Shown piece after piece: positions 48,270-57,985 of a stretch of DNA of 64,000 bases (positions are counted from its first letter, which is position 1; every line of letters starts with the position of its first letter). The notes under the pieces were generated by a model. That model was not told the origin of the DNA. It ran no database searches and saw only the letters and a program-made list of their open reading frames with translations. The translations under genes were made by a program, and so were the position numbers. Source of the stretch: an uncultured Algibacter sp. (lineage in GTDB: Bacteria > Bacteroidota > Bacteroidia > Flavobacteriales > Flavobacteriaceae); contig NZ_CANKXG010000005.1 in NCBI RefSeq assembly GCF_947487575.1, positions 62,001-126,000 on the forward strand, given 5' to 3'.

Positions 48270-48899
48270 ATGGATACAATTAAACAGCTTAAATGGCGGT
48301 ATGCAACAAAAAAATTTGATGCAACAAAAAAGTTGTCAAAAGCTAAATTAAATATCGTAACAGAAGCTTTTAACCTAACAGCCACCTCATTTGGGTTACA
48401 AACTATTAAGCTAATTGTTATTGAAGATAAGCAAATAAGAAAACCATTAGTAGAAGCATCCTATAACCAAAAACAAGTTCTAAATGCGTCACATCTTCTT
48501 GTAATTTGTATCCAAAAAAACATTGCAGATATCGATGTTACAACTTACTACAACAATATAAAACATATCCGCAATACACCAGAAACCATATTAAAACCTT
48601 ACAGAGAAGATTTAATTAGCATGATGAAAGATATGTCGGTACTAGAGCGCCAGCAATGGTCAACAAATCAAGCATACATCGCACTAGGGAATTTAATGAC
48701 GGTTTGTGCCATTGAAGGCATAGATTCATGTCCAATGGAAGGATTTTTACCATCAAAATATGACGAAATACTTAAATTAGATAAAAAAAAATTAAAATCA
48801 GTTTTACTTTTACCAATAGGTTATCGTGCAGAAGACGATATGTTTTCTGACTTCAAAAAAGTTAGAAAACCAATAGAAGAAGCTGTAATAACAATATAA
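48270..48899 (+). CDS. NAD(P)H-dependent oxidoreductase, nitroreductase family
   Basis: LKWRYATKKFDATKKLS; nitroreductase fold; SCPMEGFLPSKYDEIL; LLPIGYRAEDD. Confidence 0.92.
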   Translation: MDTIKQLKWRYATKKFDATKKLSKAKLNIVTEAFNLTATSFGLQTIKLIVIEDKQIRKPLVEASYNQKQVLNASHLLVICIQKNIADIDVTTYYNNIKHIRNTPETILKPYREDLISMMKDMSVLERQQWSTNQAYIALGNLMTVCAIEGIDSCPMEGFLPSKYDEILKLDKKKLKSVLLLPIGYRAEDDMFSDFKKVRKPIEEAVITI

Positions 48900-48904
48900 A
48901 ATAT

Positions 48905-49019
48905 TTGGGCGTTACCACAAGGGTCGGGCTTTCGGTAGTCGCTTTTTTGTGTTGCATAGGTGCAACAACACAAAAAGAGCTTCAACAAAACCTCAATCCC
49001 TAACGCAAAACTAGCGTCC
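48905..49019. repeat. REP-like intergenic palindromic repeat, copy 2
   Basis: TTGGGCGTTACC...GTCGCTTTTTTGTGTTGCATAGGTGCAACAACACAAAAAGAGCTTCAACAAA...CCCTAACGC; shared with 12656-12807. Confidence 0.85.
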
Positions 49020-49045
49020 AATTCAACATTAAAGAAAAATAGAAT

Positions 49046-50239
49046 ATGCCAGGATTTGAATTATTTGGAGATTTAGAGAGAAAGCAAGTAAATGATGTAT
49101 TGGACAATGGCGTGCTTATGCGCTATGGATTCGATGGCATGCGAAAAGGCCATTGGAAAGCCAAAGAATTAGAATCCGAACTTCAAAACGCTTTTCAATC
49201 CAAACACGTACAATTGGTATCTAGCGGCACCGCAGCAGTATCCGTAGCCTTAGCTGCAGCAGGCGTAGGAGCAGGTGATGAAGTTATCATGCCAACCTTT
49301 ACCTTCGTGGCTAGTTTCGAAGCCATCATGATGCTCGGTGCTATTCCCGTTTTGGTTGATGTAGATGATACATTATGCCTAAACCCAGAAGCCGTAGAAA
49401 AAGCCATCACGCCAAAAACAAAAGGCATTATGGTCGTGCAAATGTGTGGTAGTATGGGCGATATGGATGCCCTAAGAGATGTAGCCAAAAAGCATAATGT
49501 ATTATTAATTGAAGATGCATGTCAAGCCATTGGAGGAACATACAAAGGAAAACCACTAGGAAGCATTGGCGATTTAGGTTGTTTTTCATTCGATTTTGTA
49601 AAAACCATTACCTGTGGCGAAGGAGGAGCAGTAATAACAAACAACAAAGAATATTATACAAACGCCGACCATTATAGCGACCATGGTCACGACCATGTAG
49701 GTCACGACAGAGGAGCAGAAACACATCCGTTTTTAGGTTACAACTTCCGTATTTCTGAGTTACATGCTGCAGTAGGTTTAGCACAAGTAAAACGTTTGCC
49801 AGAGTTTTTAGCTATTCAAAAGAAAAATTTTAATATTCTAAGAGAAGCTTTAACAGAAATTCCAGAAGTCACCTTTAGAAAAGTACCAGAAGGAGGCCAA
49901 GAAAGTTGTGCTTTTTTAAATTTCTTTCTGCCAGACGTAGAAACAGCGCAGAACGTATCTAAAGCATTTAAAGAGAATGGTATTGATGTCTGCTGGAATT
50001 ACTACAATAATAACTGGCACTATGTTCGTGAATGGCATCATCTAAAAGATGCTAAATCGTTATATCCTTTAACTAAAGAGATAAAAGGAGAATTAGCTAA
50101 TCTTAAAACTAAAGATTTTTCGCAATCTGATTATTATATATCTAGAAATATTTCGTGTTTAATTAAGATGTCTTGGACTGAAGAGGAGGTTTTAGCGCGC
50201 GCGAATAAAATGGTAGAAAGTATAAAAAGTTGTATTTAA
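49046..50239 (+). CDS. DegT/DnrJ/EryC1/StrS family PLP-dependent aminotransferase
   Basis: LVSSGTAAVSVALAAAGVGAGDEVIMPTFTF; EDACQAIGGTYKGKPLGSIGDLGCFSFDFVKTITCGEGG. Confidence 0.93.
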   Translation: MPGFELFGDLERKQVNDVLDNGVLMRYGFDGMRKGHWKAKELESELQNAFQSKHVQLVSSGTAAVSVALAAAGVGAGDEVIMPTFTFVASFEAIMMLGAIPVLVDVDDTLCLNPEAVEKAITPKTKGIMVVQMCGSMGDMDALRDVAKKHNVLLIEDACQAIGGTYKGKPLGSIGDLGCFSFDFVKTITCGEGGAVITNNKEYYTNADHYSDHGHDHVGHDRGAETHPFLGYNFRISELHAAVGLAQVKRLPEFLAIQKKNFNILREALTEIPEVTFRKVPEGGQESCAFLNFFLPDVETAQNVSKAFKENGIDVCWNYYNNNWHYVREWHHLKDAKSLYPLTKEIKGELANLKTKDFSQSDYYISRNISCLIKMSWTEEEVLARANKMVESIKSCI

Positions 50240-50452
50240 ATACACAAATCTCTTATAATAATTACATCTATAAAAGAAAATGAGCAAACTTATTTAAGTT
50301 TAAAAAGGTATACTTTAAGCTTTGTATTTCCTTGTTATCACTATATTGTTACATTTGTTATAGGTTTTGTTACATTAGTAATACGCGTTCAATAGGCTAT
50401 CATTTAATTTTGAGTTGAAATTATACATTAATAATAATTAAAACTTAAAATT

Positions 50453-50932
50453 ATGAAAACAACTCGAAGATTTTTAACCTATGCACTTATGGCTTTTGCT
50501 TTAATTTTTACAAGTTACTCATGTGAAGGTGAGGATGGTGAAGATGGAATGAATGGAATTGATGGTTTAGAAGGGCCAGCTGGACAAGATGGTAACGCTA
50601 ATGTGGTTTCTGTATTGTTAGAAAATCAGACAATTAATAATGGCGACAATGTTTTTGATATTTCTCAATTAACACAAGAGATATACGATACAGGTATTGT
50701 ATATGCTTACGTCACAGTAACAGGAAATGATTATTGGGAGGTACTACCTCTAAGTCTTTCACAACAGATAATATTAGAAATTGATAAAATTGAAGTTGGT
50801 AAAATTACTTTAAAAGCTACTTTTTCCCAATCTAATCTTCGACTCAGATTTGTATTGCTTGAAGGTACAAGCGTTAGCGCTGTAGATTTTAATAATTTAG
50901 AAGAAGTCGTATCATATTACAATTTAGATTAA
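50453..50932 (+). CDS. Lipoprotein with short collagen-like Gly-X-Y segment
   Basis: Lipobox SYSCEGED; GEDGEDGMNGIDGLEGPAGQDG. Confidence 0.75.
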   Translation: MKTTRRFLTYALMAFALIFTSYSCEGEDGEDGMNGIDGLEGPAGQDGNANVVSVLLENQTINNGDNVFDISQLTQEIYDTGIVYAYVTVTGNDYWEVLPLSLSQQIILEIDKIEVGKITLKATFSQSNLRLRFVLLEGTSVSAVDFNNLEEVVSYYNLD

Positions 50933-51031
50933 TAAATCCCAAATAAACCAATTCTATAACTTTACTCTATGTTAAGGCATAGGGTAAAGTTCTTATATTT
51001 AAAGCATCAATATTTCTCATAATCATATCTC

Positions 51032-51130
51032 GGTAGAAATATATATTGTTTAATAAAACCGTCTTGGACAGAACAAGAGGTTAGGGAATGAGCTTCTAAA
51101 ATGGTTAAGGCTATAAAAGCGTCTGTTTAA
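51032..51130 (+). pseudogene. C-terminal remnant of a second DegT-family aminotransferase
   Basis: GRNIYCLIKPSWTEQEVRE*ASKMVKAIKASV* aligns with SRNISCLIKMSWTEEEVLARANKMVESIKSCI* at the end of the intact gene. Confidence 0.8.
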
Positions 51131-51792
51131 CAATTATAATTCATGTAACATGCTATCTGTTTCATAGAGTATCATCATATATAGGTGATTTTCTATACAA
51201 TAATATTCAAAAGAACATTATTGTATTTCTAAGTATAGTGGGGGAATTTATGCAGCTATAACTTTTAGTAGGTCGCTATTGCTTAAATGTTTTCATGATA
51301 TAAAATTAAGTTTAGAAATATTGTAGTAATTTATTAAATATATTATAGATGTTATGTTGCTTTTAACAATCTCTGTACTTCTTTAAATAAGCTTACTATT
51401 ATATGTCTACAGAATTACTAATAGCCATAACAAAACATAAATTACTCCATATCTAAATTATTCTCTTTAGAGTATTTGATGTATTTATATGTTTTATTTA
51501 TACAAAAATCCTCTCGTATTCTATGCTATTACTATCATGTTACATAATTTACAGGTTTTGTTACATGTGTTATATCTATATCTATAATAGTCCTTTAGTT
51601 TTGAAAAAATTAATAGCAATGCCTTTACCTAAAAACAAAAGTGATAAAGAAAACTAAAACTTTAAAAGATGAAATTGAAGCTTTCCCTAAGCATAATATA
51701 GATCTAAATGTTAATCATTTATAAAATGGGAAGTACACTTAAAAAAGTAAAAGAGAAGCAATATCTAAATAACTATTAATAATAAAATAATT

Positions 51793-52275
51793 ATGAAAAA
51801 CACTATAGGTTTAATAATATTTTTAAACATCTGTATCGTGGGTGCGCAATCTATTGAAAACGTAACATTATCTAATGGAGGCAATGCTATAAGTAACGGC
51901 AGTAATTCAATTAATGCAACAATTGGTGAGCCCATTATAGGAGTTATATCTAACAATGAAACTTTGTTACAAGGGTTTTGGTTTAGTTCAACACTAAATT
52001 CAACATTAACAACTACTAATTTCTCATTAGAAGACAATATTTTACTTTATCCAAATCCTGTAATAAATAATCTCACTATTTTATTAAAAGATACTAAGAG
52101 CTACAATATGTCTTTGTGGACATTGCAAGGGCAATTAATAATGAAGAAAGATTTTAAAGGAATTCCTAATGGACACAAAATAAATTTTAGTGCTTTATCT
52201 AAGGGAGTTTATGTTTTAAAACTTTCAATAGACGACATAAATCAAAATAAAACATTCAGAATCATTAAAAAATAA
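51793..52275 (+). CDS. T9SS type A sorting domain-containing protein
   Basis: Signal peptide; C-terminal LYPNPVINNLTI...LSKGVYVLKLSIDDINQNKTFRIIKK. Confidence 0.88.
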   Translation: MKNTIGLIIFLNICIVGAQSIENVTLSNGGNAISNGSNSINATIGEPIIGVISNNETLLQGFWFSSTLNSTLTTTNFSLEDNILLYPNPVINNLTILLKDTKSYNMSLWTLQGQLIMKKDFKGIPNGHKINFSALSKGVYVLKLSIDDINQNKTFRIIKK

Positions 52276-52301
52276 AAGTATTAACCTTTAAATCATAAAT
52301 T

Positions 52302-53327
52302 ATGAAAAATATAAATTACTGTATTACTGTATTAGCCTTTTTTTTAATCAGTGTGTCTTTTGCACAATCAGCACAAAAAAACTTTATTAATTACCAAGCT
52401 GTAGCTAAAGATAGTGCAGGAGAACTTTTGGTAGATGAATCTGTAAACATACAAATAGCTATTAAATTTGGTGCCCCAGATGTTACTGCAAGTTATGTGG
52501 AAAATCATACAGTTACAACAAGTAGCAATGGTGTTTTTAGTCTTTTGATTGGTAATGGGGTTGCAATATCAGGAGATTTTGGTAGTTTGGAATGGGGTTC
52601 TATTGCTAGTTATATAACAATATCACTTAATGGGGCCGAAATTGGAACTAATGAGCTTATGGCTGTACCTTATGCTATTTCGTCTGGAGACACAAGGTGG
52701 CTTACTAATGGGAATGACATAGAAAATATAAATACTGGTAATGTAGGCATAGACAGAGCGCCTACATCTAAGTTGGATGTAAACGGAGATTTAAGATTAG
52801 AAAATGGTACGTCAGTAAACGAGATATCTACTGACGCAACTTTAGGAGGTAATAGTAATAATGCAATCCCTACTGAAAGAGCAGTTAAAACCTATGTTGA
52901 TAATGCTACTGCGGCTACCACTCCAGTTGTATTTAAAGTTAGAGGAAATGGTTTTGCAGTAAAAGACTTGGATGCCAATACTACTATAGAAACAGATATT
53001 TGGGATATTAGAACGTATGATACTAGAAATGCTTTCAATACCACTACTAAAAGATTTGTTGTCCCAGAAAGTGGATATTATTATATACATGCAGTTGTAA
53101 GACAATCCAATACTGTAACTACTTCTTTTTTCAGAATTAGTTTTAATGTAGATACAGGTGTTGATTTCACGCAAATTGTTGATGGTGATGACGTAAAAAC
53201 AGATGTTTGTGGTATTTATTTTCTTAATGTTGGACAACAAGTATTTGTGTCCCTGAGGAACTTTGGTGCTAATGATGTTAGAATAGATGGAACTGGTAGT
53301 TGGTTTGAAGGTTATAAAATTAATTAG
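52302..53327 (+). CDS. Secreted protein with C-terminal C1q/TNF-like domain
   Basis: Signal peptide; KLDVNGDLRL and IPTERAVKTYVDN tail-fibre-like linker; C-terminal TTTKRFVVPESGYYYIHAVVRQ...GSWFEGYKIN. Confidence 0.7.
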   Translation: MKNINYCITVLAFFLISVSFAQSAQKNFINYQAVAKDSAGELLVDESVNIQIAIKFGAPDVTASYVENHTVTTSSNGVFSLLIGNGVAISGDFGSLEWGSIASYITISLNGAEIGTNELMAVPYAISSGDTRWLTNGNDIENINTGNVGIDRAPTSKLDVNGDLRLENGTSVNEISTDATLGGNSNNAIPTERAVKTYVDNATAATTPVVFKVRGNGFAVKDLDANTTIETDIWDIRTYDTRNAFNTTTKRFVVPESGYYYIHAVVRQSNTVTTSFFRISFNVDTGVDFTQIVDGDDVKTDVCGIYFLNVGQQVFVSLRNFGANDVRIDGTGSWFEGYKIN

Positions 53328-53405
53328 AGGTAAATTATTGAGTAGTTTAACTAATCATGTAAGTAAAAATAATAAAATCAGCTTAATCTGATAAATAATT
53401 TAAAG

Positions 53406-54107
53406 ATGAAAAATAGAATTAAAATTAGTGTAGTACTATTATTGTTTACATCAAGCATAATAGCGCAATGTACAGACATTAATACAAAAGAAATAGCTAA
53501 ATATTTAAACGAAAAAGTAAAACCACGTCTAGATATTAAGCTAGATAAACACGATGGTTTTTTAGCCATAAATGGCACACGCCAAAATCTAGACCTTAAA
53601 GATGTAAAAATTAGTCCTGTAAGTAGAGAGTGGACCTATTTTTTTGAAAACGTAAGGCGTATAGATAGTAATTTCTGGTACGATTCTAAAAAAAACGCTT
53701 TCGTTTTAGACGTTAAGTTTGAAAACAACGGTATAGAGTTAAAGGGACGATGTGAAGGTTGTTTAACAAAGCGCATGAAAGACGATCGTGCACCAGATAT
53801 TAATTGGGCAAATCCCCAAATAATGCGCTTTACATTAAAACCTATAGTTTTTCAACGTTCAGTATCATTTAAAGTAACACAAGTAGAAATGTTAGGTAAA
53901 TTAGTTGGTAGTGGTTTTGGTAGTGTGTTTTCTAGACTAACTAAAGGTATTGAAGATGTTGTAGGGCAAGAACTAACTAGAGTTTTTACAACCGATGTTA
54001 CTAAACGCTTATTTAATGATGCCTTACGTCCTTTATTAAAATCGAAAAAAACAGTTTCTGCGAATAGTGTGTCTTTGGCATCGTCTAGTTTGAGAGTTTG
54101 TAAATAA
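53406..54107 (+). CDS. Hypothetical secreted protein
   Basis: Signal peptide MKNRIKISVVLLLFTSSIIAQ; 233 aa; clean ORF. Confidence 0.65.
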   Translation: MKNRIKISVVLLLFTSSIIAQCTDINTKEIAKYLNEKVKPRLDIKLDKHDGFLAINGTRQNLDLKDVKISPVSREWTYFFENVRRIDSNFWYDSKKNAFVLDVKFENNGIELKGRCEGCLTKRMKDDRAPDINWANPQIMRFTLKPIVFQRSVSFKVTQVEMLGKLVGSGFGSVFSRLTKGIEDVVGQELTRVFTTDVTKRLFNDALRPLLKSKKTVSANSVSLASSSLRVCK

Positions 54108-54156
54108 TTAAATCAAAAACTACATACCTCAAAAAACACAAATCATAATTAATATA

Positions 54157-54780
54157 TTGAAAACCATGAAGTTATATGTATTATTGTTTATCGTTCTTGT
54201 TTCCTTTTCCTGTAAGGAAAGTAATAAAATTAATGAGGAGCATACATTAGATATTATAAATAAAAAAAAGGAACCTAAAAAAGAAACAAAAACTAAAGAA
54301 ACCTATTTATGTACTATAAACGGAAAGCCATGGCATTACACTAAAGCTTCTGGTATTGTAAGCCGACATAAAAAAACCAAAAAACGAGAAGCTATTTTTA
54401 CTTTTACTAAAAAGCTTGAGAAAGGCAAGGAAATAGTTCAGTTATTTTATGATGGAGACACCAATCAATTAGAGAAAGCTAATATTCACTTAAAAGTACT
54501 TAAGAAAGATGGTAAGAGAATGACAGCTATGTATACATATTCTTCCAACACTACTAAATTTCATCCTAATGCTAAAATATCTGGTGCTATAGATTTATCA
54601 AATCCAAGTAATGCATCGGGTAATGCAGAAATTTCAAAATTAGATGTACGTTTTGATAAAAATGAAGTAAAAAATGAAGCAGATAAAATTATATCAGCAC
54701 AAGGAATAAACTTTAAAGGTATTGGTTACTCAGAAGCTGGTAAGCTATTTGGTTCTAAAGGAGGAGCAAGTAATAATTAA
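54157..54780 (+). CDS. Hypothetical lipoprotein
   Basis: Signal peptide with VSFSCKES lipobox; Lys-rich. Confidence 0.65.
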   Translation: MKTMKLYVLLFIVLVSFSCKESNKINEEHTLDIINKKKEPKKETKTKETYLCTINGKPWHYTKASGIVSRHKKTKKREAIFTFTKKLEKGKEIVQLFYDGDTNQLEKANIHLKVLKKDGKRMTAMYTYSSNTTKFHPNAKISGAIDLSNPSNASGNAEISKLDVRFDKNEVKNEADKIISAQGINFKGIGYSEAGKLFGSKGGASNN

Positions 54781-55937
54781 TATTTAACATAATCCACAAT
54801 CTCTAAACCATAACCAATCAACCCAACACGCTTTGTTTGTTTGGTATTAGAAATTAAACGCAGTTTGTGAATATTTAAATCGTGAAGTATTTGAGCTCCA
54901 ATTCCAAAATCTCTATTATCCATGTTTATTTTTGGAGCCCTAGCTATTTTATTAGATTCTTGGTTTTCTTTTAAAAAAGATAAGCGATTAAGGATATTCA
55001 TAGATTGTGATTCTTGATTAATAAAGATTATTGCACCTTTTCTAGCATCATTTATAACCTTAAACATATCATCCAATTGCTTATCCGCATTATTGGTAAG
55101 CGTTCCTAAAATATCATTATTAATTAGGGTTGAATTTATTCTTGTAAGAACCTCTTCACTATCTTTCCATTGTCCTTTAGTTAAGGCTATATGTACTTGA
55201 TTATTTGTAGTTTGCTTGTATGCTCTTAATCTAAAATTCCCAAAACGTGTTTCTATTTGAAAGTCCTCTTTTTTTTCTATTAAAGAGTCGTGTTGCATTC
55301 TGTAAGCCACTAAATCTTCAATAGAAACGATTTTCAAATCTAACTTCTTGGCAACCTCAATTAGCTCAGGTAAACGCGCCATGGTACCATCTTCATTCAT
55401 TATTTCAACAATCACACCAGCTGGATTTAAACCTGCTAATCTTGCAAAATCAATGGCAGCTTCAGTATGACCAGTTCTTCGTAAAACACCACCTTCTTTA
55501 GCAACTAAAGGAAAAATATGACCAGGTCTAGCCAATTCAAATGGTTTTGTATTGTTATTAATTAAAGCTTGTACTGTTTTTGCTCTATCACTAGCTGAAA
55601 TACCTGTGGTTACACCATTACCTCTTAAATCAACCGATACCGTAAAAGCAGTTTCCATGGGGTCAGTATTATTACGAACCATCATGTTTAACTCTAGCTC
55701 CTTACATCTGTTTTCGGTGAGCGGTGCACAAATAAGTCCTCTACCATGAGTAGCCATAAAGTTTATCATTTCTGGAGTTACCTTATCGGCGGCAGCCAAA
55801 AAATCACCTTCATTTTCACGATTTTCGTCATCAACAACAATTATAACTTTTCCGTTTCTTATGTCGTCAATAGCTTCGTGTATTGTATTAAGCTTAAACT
55901 CTTGTTTTGCTTTTTGTGTCATAGGGTTAACCATCAT
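54777..55937 (-). CDS. ribBA: 3,4-dihydroxy-2-butanone-4-phosphate synthase with divergent GTP cyclohydrolase II domain
   Basis: DDENRENEGDFLAAADKVTPEMINFM...RRTGHTEAAIDFARLAGLNPAGVIVEIMNEDGTMAR; C-terminal FGIGAQILHDLNIHKLRLISN. Confidence 0.92.
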   Translation of the reverse strand: MMVNPMTQKAKQEFKLNTIHEAIDDIRNGKVIIVVDDENRENEGDFLAAADKVTPEMINFMATHGRGLICAPLTENRCKELELNMMVRNNTDPMETAFTVSVDLRGNGVTTGISASDRAKTVQALINNNTKPFELARPGHIFPLVAKEGGVLRRTGHTEAAIDFARLAGLNPAGVIVEIMNEDGTMARLPELIEVAKKLDLKIVSIEDLVAYRMQHDSLIEKKEDFQIETRFGNFRLRAYKQTTNNQVHIALTKGQWKDSEEVLTRINSTLINNDILGTLTNNADKQLDDMFKVINDARKGAIIFINQESQSMNILNRLSFLKENQESNKIARAPKINMDNRDFGIGAQILHDLNIHKLRLISNTKQTKRVGLIGYGLEIVDYVKY

Positions 55938-55953
55938 AGAACAAAGATATGGC

Positions 55954-57927
55954 TTATTTTAAAGATTCTAAACAATTTGCATTTAAGTCAACTTTCATTT
56001 TTACATTCAAAAAGAAGTGGGTAATAAAATAAAGAGGAATTCCAAGTATTAAAAGAAAGATATTGGGTTTGTTCTGTTTTTTATTTATATGATTATAAAA
56101 TTGAAATAAATTAATAATCGATTTAATAAAGTAAATAATAAATATTGCTAATGAAACCATACTTAGCTGTATTGCAGGTGATGACAATGATGGTAATTTG
56201 TTATTTTTAAAAACAAAGAATAAAATTAATAGAACAAAGCCAATAATATATAATACTATAGCAAATTTTGAGTGTTCATTATAATTCTTTTTTATTTCTT
56301 CTGAAGTGTCGTAACTTTTATTAATATTTAAACCGTTTGCTCTTAAATCTGTTGTAGATAATCCTCTAGATTTTAAGACTTCCATAGCCTTAAACCCTAT
56401 AGCTTTATCATGATCTAATGTGTCAAAATTATTGATAGTGTTTATCAGCTTTTCGTTTTCATATTCAGATAAAAACTTGTAATTTATACTGTCTTTCTCT
56501 TTAATTTTAAAAATCTTTTTTAATGGTTCTACAGCACTACCGAAATCAAATAAACCTCTGTCTGCTGTAGCTCTTTTGGTTAAGAAAATACCAAGGGGCA
56601 GCATGATTAAAGTTGAAAACCAAGGCGCTATAATAGGGTTAAAGTCTCCAGCTTTTGCACTATTTACAGCAAAAATTCCAATGAAATGATAGGTTAAAAA
56701 CAATAGGATAGCAATTACCATAGGTAAGCCTATACCACCTTTACGAATTAGTGCTCCTAAAGGTGCTCCAACAAAAAATAAAATAACACAAGCAAAGCCT
56801 AAAGCAAATTTCTCATGAAGTGAAATAAAATGCTTATTAAGCCATGCTTTAGAGATTTTCATGGTGGCATCTTTCGAAATAATAAGTTGTTTAGAACTAA
56901 TAATTGATTTTGATGCAACATCAACTAACTCTATTTTTTTTTTAGTGTTAAAAAGTTCTAGAATAGGACCTGTATAACTTACGGAGTCTATAATTCTATT
57001 GTTTGCTAGAGGTTTCTTGTTAATACCAGATCTTATATGTAAATTTTGGGAAAAGGATTCATGCTCATTGTTATATTTTACGACCAAAGAATCTATAGTC
57101 TTGGTTAATCCACTAACATTTAGCATATTGTATTTGTCGGTTTGTGATTGTTCATCAAAATCGACATTATTAATTTGCGATAAATCAATATTAATAATCT
57201 TTGTTTCAAAAGTACTTTTTGCAAATGGTTTCCTGATTAGTGCTTTTCTATCCTTTAGAGTTGTTACATCATTGTAGTAATGGCCATCATTTAAAATTAG
57301 TTTTAAAACATTAGAGTCTTTTTCGCTTGCAAGTTCACCAGTTTTAGATTTGATAACCGTAGTATTCTTTCTACCATCATTTCCTTTTACATGAATGGTT
57401 ACATCTTCTAAGTATTGCCCTCTATCTCCACTCTTCCTACTTACTTTTATATTATAATTTGTTCCTTCTATTGTATTAAATTGCCCTTCTGCTATAGCCA
57501 TACTGGGTTTTACCTTTGCAATGTTTTTTCTTAAATTATAGAATTTAAGTTCTGACCAAGGAATCACATTATTTGCAAAGAAGAATGTAATAATACCTAC
57601 TGCAACAATAAAAACACTAAGCCCAGACATAGCGCGCTGTAAGGAAATACCTGTCGATTTCATGGCGGCAAATTCATAATTTTCAGCAAAACTTCCAAAC
57701 ACCATAATAGATGCCAAGAGTATGGTAAGGGGTAAAACTAAAGGAATAAGTTTAGGGGTAACATAAGTCAAAAATTTAAAAACTATAACTATATCTAGCT
57801 CCTTTCCAGCTAGTTCTTTTATATATAGCCAAATAGATTGCAATACAAAAATAAGTATGAGTATAACAAATACGCTGAGAAAAGTTTTTAGGTATGTGGT
57901 TAGTATGTAGCGGTCTAGAATTTTCAC
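55954..57927 (-). CDS. LptF/LptG family permease (YjgP/YjgQ)
   Basis: LDRYILTTYLKTFLSVFVIL; AMKSTGISLQRAM; ALIRKGGIGLPMV. Confidence 0.92.
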   Translation of the reverse strand: MKILDRYILTTYLKTFLSVFVILILIFVLQSIWLYIKELAGKELDIVIVFKFLTYVTPKLIPLVLPLTILLASIMVFGSFAENYEFAAMKSTGISLQRAMSGLSVFIVAVGIITFFFANNVIPWSELKFYNLRKNIAKVKPSMAIAEGQFNTIEGTNYNIKVSRKSGDRGQYLEDVTIHVKGNDGRKNTTVIKSKTGELASEKDSNVLKLILNDGHYYNDVTTLKDRKALIRKPFAKSTFETKIINIDLSQINNVDFDEQSQTDKYNMLNVSGLTKTIDSLVVKYNNEHESFSQNLHIRSGINKKPLANNRIIDSVSYTGPILELFNTKKKIELVDVASKSIISSKQLIISKDATMKISKAWLNKHFISLHEKFALGFACVILFFVGAPLGALIRKGGIGLPMVIAILLFLTYHFIGIFAVNSAKAGDFNPIIAPWFSTLIMLPLGIFLTKRATADRGLFDFGSAVEPLKKIFKIKEKDSINYKFLSEYENEKLINTINNFDTLDHDKAIGFKAMEVLKSRGLSTTDLRANGLNINKSYDTSEEIKKNYNEHSKFAIVLYIIGFVLLILFFVFKNNKLPSLSSPAIQLSMVSLAIFIIYFIKSIINLFQFYNHINKKQNKPNIFLLILGIPLYFITHFFLNVKMKVDLNANCLESLK

Positions 57928-57985
57928 ACGTTTAAATTTTTAAAAAGATATTTTTAAAATTTGTAGATAATCGTTTCAAACGTTA

